Shown here piece after piece: positions 6,389 through 8,633 of a stretch of DNA of 8,633 nt. The number at the start of each line of letters is the position of its first letter. Position 1 is the first letter of the stretch. A program made the translations under genes and the position numbers. A model generated the notes under the pieces. That model ran no database searches, was not told the DNA's origin, and saw nothing but the letters and a program-made list of their open reading frames with translations. Source of the DNA: Flavobacteriaceae bacterium (GTDB taxonomy: Bacteria; Bacteroidota; Bacteroidia; Flavobacteriales; Flavobacteriaceae). The stretch covers positions 1 to 8,633 of the forward strand of contig JABHBC010000173.1 of assembly GCA_018674025.1 (NCBI GenBank), written 5' to 3'.

Positions 6389-7269
6389 AAGCTTACGTAT
6401 TTCCAGGGCAAGGAGCTCAGTTCTCAGGGATGGGATTAGATCTTTATAATCAAAGTGACATCGCTAAAGAATTATTTGATTCTGCCAATTCAATTTTAGG
6501 TTTCAAAATCACTGAAATAATGTTTAATGGATCTGCTGAAGACCTAAAACAAACTAAAGTAACACAACCTGCTATCTTTCTTCACTCTGTAATTTTAGCA
6601 AAGATGTTGGGCGATAATTTTAAACCTCAAATGGTTGCTGGACATTCGCTTGGAGAGTTTTCTGCACTTGTAAGTACTGGTGTAATAAGTTTCGAAGATG
6701 GATTGAAGCTTGTTTCTAAACGAGCTATTGCAATGCAAAAAGCATGTGATATTCAAAAAAGTACAATGGCTGCAGTTTTAGGATTAGAAGATTCGATTGT
6801 TGAAAAAGTATGCGAAAGTATTGATGGAGTTGTTGTAGCCGCTAATTATAATTGTCCAGGTCAATTGGTAATCTCTGGAGAGATAAATGCAATTAATAAA
6901 GCATGTGAAAAATTAAAGGAAAATGGAGCAAGAAGAGCTTTAGTACTTCCTGTTGGCGGTGCATTTCATTCACCACTTATGAATCCTGCTAAAGAAGAAC
7001 TAGAAAAAGCGATCAACACCACCATATTTCACAAGCCATCTTGTCCTATTTACCAAAACGTAACTGCTAGTGCTGTAATGAACGAGAATGAAATAAAAAC
7101 CAATTTAATTTCACAACTTACCTCACCAGTAAGATGGACTCATACAATTCAACAAATGATTGAAGATGGAGCAACAGAGTTCATTGAAGTAGGCCCAGGT
7201 AAAGTACTACAGGGATTAGTAAAAAAAATAAATAGAGAATCCGAAGTTTCTTCAGCTACAATATTTTAA
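6385..7269 (+). CDS. fabD: Malonyl CoA-acyl carrier protein transacylase
   Basis: Transfers malonyl from CoA to the phosphopantetheine of acyl carrier protein, supplying the extender for fatty acid synthesis. It has 294 residues against about 309 in E. coli. It begins MKAYVFPGQGAQFSGMG, the family's oxyanion-loop motif. The nucleophile S88 is in GHSLGEF, the malonyl-carboxylate Arg is R113 (25 residues on, as in E. coli), and the catalytic His is H195 in GGAFHSPLM. The C-terminal SPVRWTHTIQQM and EVGPGKVLQGLVKKI segments are standard. It overlaps folA by 4 nt (ATGA), and lspA starts 5 nt after it. It is separated from the fatty-acid genes often found beside fabD in other phyla. There is no sign of a polyketide-type AT: it is a free-standing single-domain protein. 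Confidence 0.97.
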   Translation: MKAYVFPGQGAQFSGMGLDLYNQSDIAKELFDSANSILGFKITEIMFNGSAEDLKQTKVTQPAIFLHSVILAKMLGDNFKPQMVAGHSLGEFSALVSTGVISFEDGLKLVSKRAIAMQKACDIQKSTMAAVLGLEDSIVEKVCESIDGVVVAANYNCPGQLVISGEINAINKACEKLKENGARRALVLPVGGAFHSPLMNPAKEELEKAINTTIFHKPSCPIYQNVTASAVMNENEIKTNLISQLTSPVRWTHTIQQMIEDGATEFIEVGPGKVLQGLVKKINRESEVSSATIF

Positions 7270-7274
7270 TACAA

Positions 7275-7757
7275 ATGAAAAATAAAAGAAATTTATCTAT
7301 TATATCTCTAGTGATTTTAAACATCATTTTAGATCAATTATCCAAATTTTGGATCAGAGCCAATGTAGCACCTTACAGTGATATTAATATAATTTCTGAT
7401 TATTTTATTATTACTAATGTTGAAAATAGTGGAGCATTCCTAGGTCTTGGCAGTGATTTTTCACCTGTTATAAAAAGCATCTTATTACTAGCTCTGCCAG
7501 TAGGAGTTCTTGTAACTGTTTTAGTTTACGTATTTAAAGATAAATCTATTGACAAATTAAGTCTTATTGGTTACAGTTCAATTATTGGTGGTGGTATTGG
7601 AAATATTTACGACAGATTTTTATACGGATCTGTAACAGATTTTTTATTTATTGATTTAGGTGGAGTTTTTAAAACAGGTATTTTTAATATAGCTGATCTA
7701 TCAGTTACAACTGGAATGATCCTAATTATATGGGCAAGTTTTAAAAATAAAGAGTAA
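7275..7757 (+). CDS. lspA: Lipoprotein signal peptidase (signal peptidase II)
   Basis: Inner-membrane aspartyl protease that removes the signal peptide from prolipoproteins after diacylglyceryl modification of the lipobox Cys. 160 residues with four predicted membrane segments (about 8-26, 64-87, 96-112, 137-157). Conserved regions are the DQLSKFW segment (20-26), NSGAFLG (51-57), GGIGNIYDR (106-114), and the two catalytic aspartates D122 (VTDF) and D141 (FNIAD). The start is the only reasonable ATG, 5 nt after the fabD stop. It is the last gene of the plus-strand run and meets a convergent gene with a 4-nt gap. Flavobacteria depend heavily on surface lipoproteins, so the gene is probably essential, but its place behind fabD gives no specific functional hint. 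Confidence 0.96.
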   Translation: MKNKRNLSIISLVILNIILDQLSKFWIRANVAPYSDINIISDYFIITNVENSGAFLGLGSDFSPVIKSILLLALPVGVLVTVLVYVFKDKSIDKLSLIGYSSIIGGGIGNIYDRFLYGSVTDFLFIDLGGVFKTGIFNIADLSVTTGMILIIWASFKNKE

Positions 7758-7770
7758 AAAATTAATTTTT
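7757..7770. terminator. AT palindrome at the convergent gene junction, possible weak bidirectional terminator
   Basis: AAAAATTAATTTTT is a perfect 14-bp palindrome starting at the last base of the lspA stop codon and covering the stop codon of the convergent gene (7762-7764). It could fold as A5/T5 around TTAA and provide a T-run for either direction. It has no G-C pairs, so the stem would be unstable and intrinsic termination is uncertain. Confidence 0.25.
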
Positions 7771-8633
7771 ATAAATCACTCCTTCTTTCATCACAAAAAC
7801 TACATTTTCTAAAGTTGAAACATTATCCAACGGGTTATGTTCAGTTGCTACAATATCTGCAATAAAACCTTCTTTAATTTTACCTAAATCATTTTCCATA
7901 TTTAAAATTGAAGCATTTGTAATAGTTGCTGACTGTATACACTCCATTATTGGCATCCCAACTTCATGCATATATCCAAACTCTTTACCATTAATTCCAT
8001 GTGGATATACACCAGCATCAGAACCAAAAGCAATTTTTACACCTGCTTTATAAGCTTTTGCAAATGTAGATTGAATTTGCGGGCCAATAGCAAGCGCTTT
8101 AGGCACAACTAATTCATCATAATATCCTTTTATTTTTGCTTTTTCTGCAACTTCTTTACCTGCAGTAATTGTAGGCACATAATAAGTTCCATATTCTTTC
8201 ATAAGTTCGATGGACTTATCACTCATAAGTGTTCCATGTTCAATCGTGGTAACTCCTCCGATTATTGCTCTCTGAATCCCTTCATCTCCGTGAGCATGAG
8301 CTGCTATAATCATTCCATAGTCTTTAGCAGTATCGCAGATTGATTTAATTTCCTCCAAAGTAAACTGAGGGTTTTGACCATTTTTGGCAATACTCATTAC
8401 TCCTCCAGTTGCAGTAATTTTTATATTATCTGCACCGTCTTTGTATCTTTGTCTAACCGCTTTTTTAGCATCATCTATACTATTAATAACCCCTTCTTTT
8501 GGACCTGGATCCCCTCTTAGTGAGTTTTTCCATCCATTTGTAGGATCTGCATGACCTCCAGTAGTACCAATTGCTTTTCCAGCAGTAAATATCCTCGGCC
8601 CAACAACTTCTCCTTTAGCAATAGCATCTCTTA
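7762..8633 (-). CDS. Amidohydrolase family protein, imidazolonepropionase/Xaa-Pro dipeptidase-like (5' end cut by window edge)
   Basis: Metal-dependent hydrolase of the amidohydrolase superfamily, close to the group annotated as imidazolonepropionase-like or Xaa-Pro dipeptidases. The frame stays open past the internal ATG at 8397 to the window edge, giving 289 visible codons. The family is usually about 430 residues, so the N-terminus with the first HxH metal motif and any signal peptide is missing. In the visible part (numbered from its first full codon) there are GGHAD (25-29), the probable carbamylated metal-bridging Lys K71 in NIKITATGG, H112 and H114 in AHAHG, EHGT with H132, and the catalytic Asp D205 in GSDAG. 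The C-terminal strands LGKIKEGFIADIV and VVFVMKEGVIYKN form the beta-sandwich typical of the superfamily. Relatives are often periplasmic dipeptidases; the exact substrate cannot be inferred. It converges on lspA with 4 nt between stops. Confidence 0.88.
   Translation of the reverse strand, partial: RDAIAKGEVVGPRIFTAGKAIGTTGGHADPTNGWKNSLRGDPGPKEGVINSIDDAKKAVRQRYKDGADNIKITATGGVMSIAKNGQNPQFTLEEIKSICDTAKDYGMIIAAHAHGDEGIQRAIIGGVTTIEHGTLMSDKSIELMKEYGTYYVPTITAGKEVAEKAKIKGYYDELVVPKALAIGPQIQSTFAKAYKAGVKIAFGSDAGVYPHGINGKEFGYMHEVGMPIMECIQSATITNASILNMENDLGKIKEGFIADIVATEHNPLDNVSTLENVVFVMKEGVIYKN

Overview
The window is an AT-rich, densely packed stretch of a bacterial chromosome, most likely from the Bacteroidota, order Flavobacteriales. 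Three lines of evidence point there. Three intergenic positions match the Bacteroidota sigma-A -7 consensus TAnnTTTG. Start codons sit in A/T-rich leaders without Shine-Dalgarno sequences. The protein variants (a BFN/DUF151 protein with a C-terminal UVR motif, EtfA with a SAGRGLKGPENWG-type FAD domain) and the gene order resemble what I recall from flavobacterial genomes. The very short gaps (mostly under 10 nt) would also fit a streamlined marine flavobacterium, but that is inference.

Layout. At the left edge is the 5' part of pdhB (pyruvate dehydrogenase E1 beta) on the minus strand, running off the window. A 126-nt divergent region follows. It holds a promoter for each direction and a perfect 24-bp palindrome at 881..904. 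Eight plus-strand genes then run from 945 to 7757: etfB, etfA, a BFN-UVR protein, a concentrative nucleoside transporter with an extra secreted-type N-terminal domain, thyA, folA, fabD and lspA. An internal promoter before the BFN gene and a 75-nt AT-rich gap before thyA are likely subdivision points. At the right edge, convergent with lspA and only 4 nt away, is the C-terminal two thirds of a secreted-type amidohydrolase (imidazolonepropionase/Xaa-Pro dipeptidase-like), also cut by the window.

How the genes fit together. PDH and ETF are both in central carbon and electron metabolism: PDH makes acetyl-CoA and NADH, and ETF passes electrons from acyl-CoA and related dehydrogenases to the quinone pool. 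The CNT transporter, thyA and folA form a coherent thymidylate set: nucleoside uptake, dUMP methylation, and regeneration of the folate that ThyA oxidises. fabD (malonyl loading of ACP) and lspA (lipoprotein signal peptidase) are envelope-related passengers at the end of the run.

No gap reaches 300 bases, and I see no tRNA, rRNA, mobile element or CRISPR array. This is essentially a housekeeping region and I do not find a convincing undescribed system in it. The items most worth checking are the 24-bp palindrome in the pdhB/etfB divergent promoter region and the secreted beta-domain fused to the CNT transporter.
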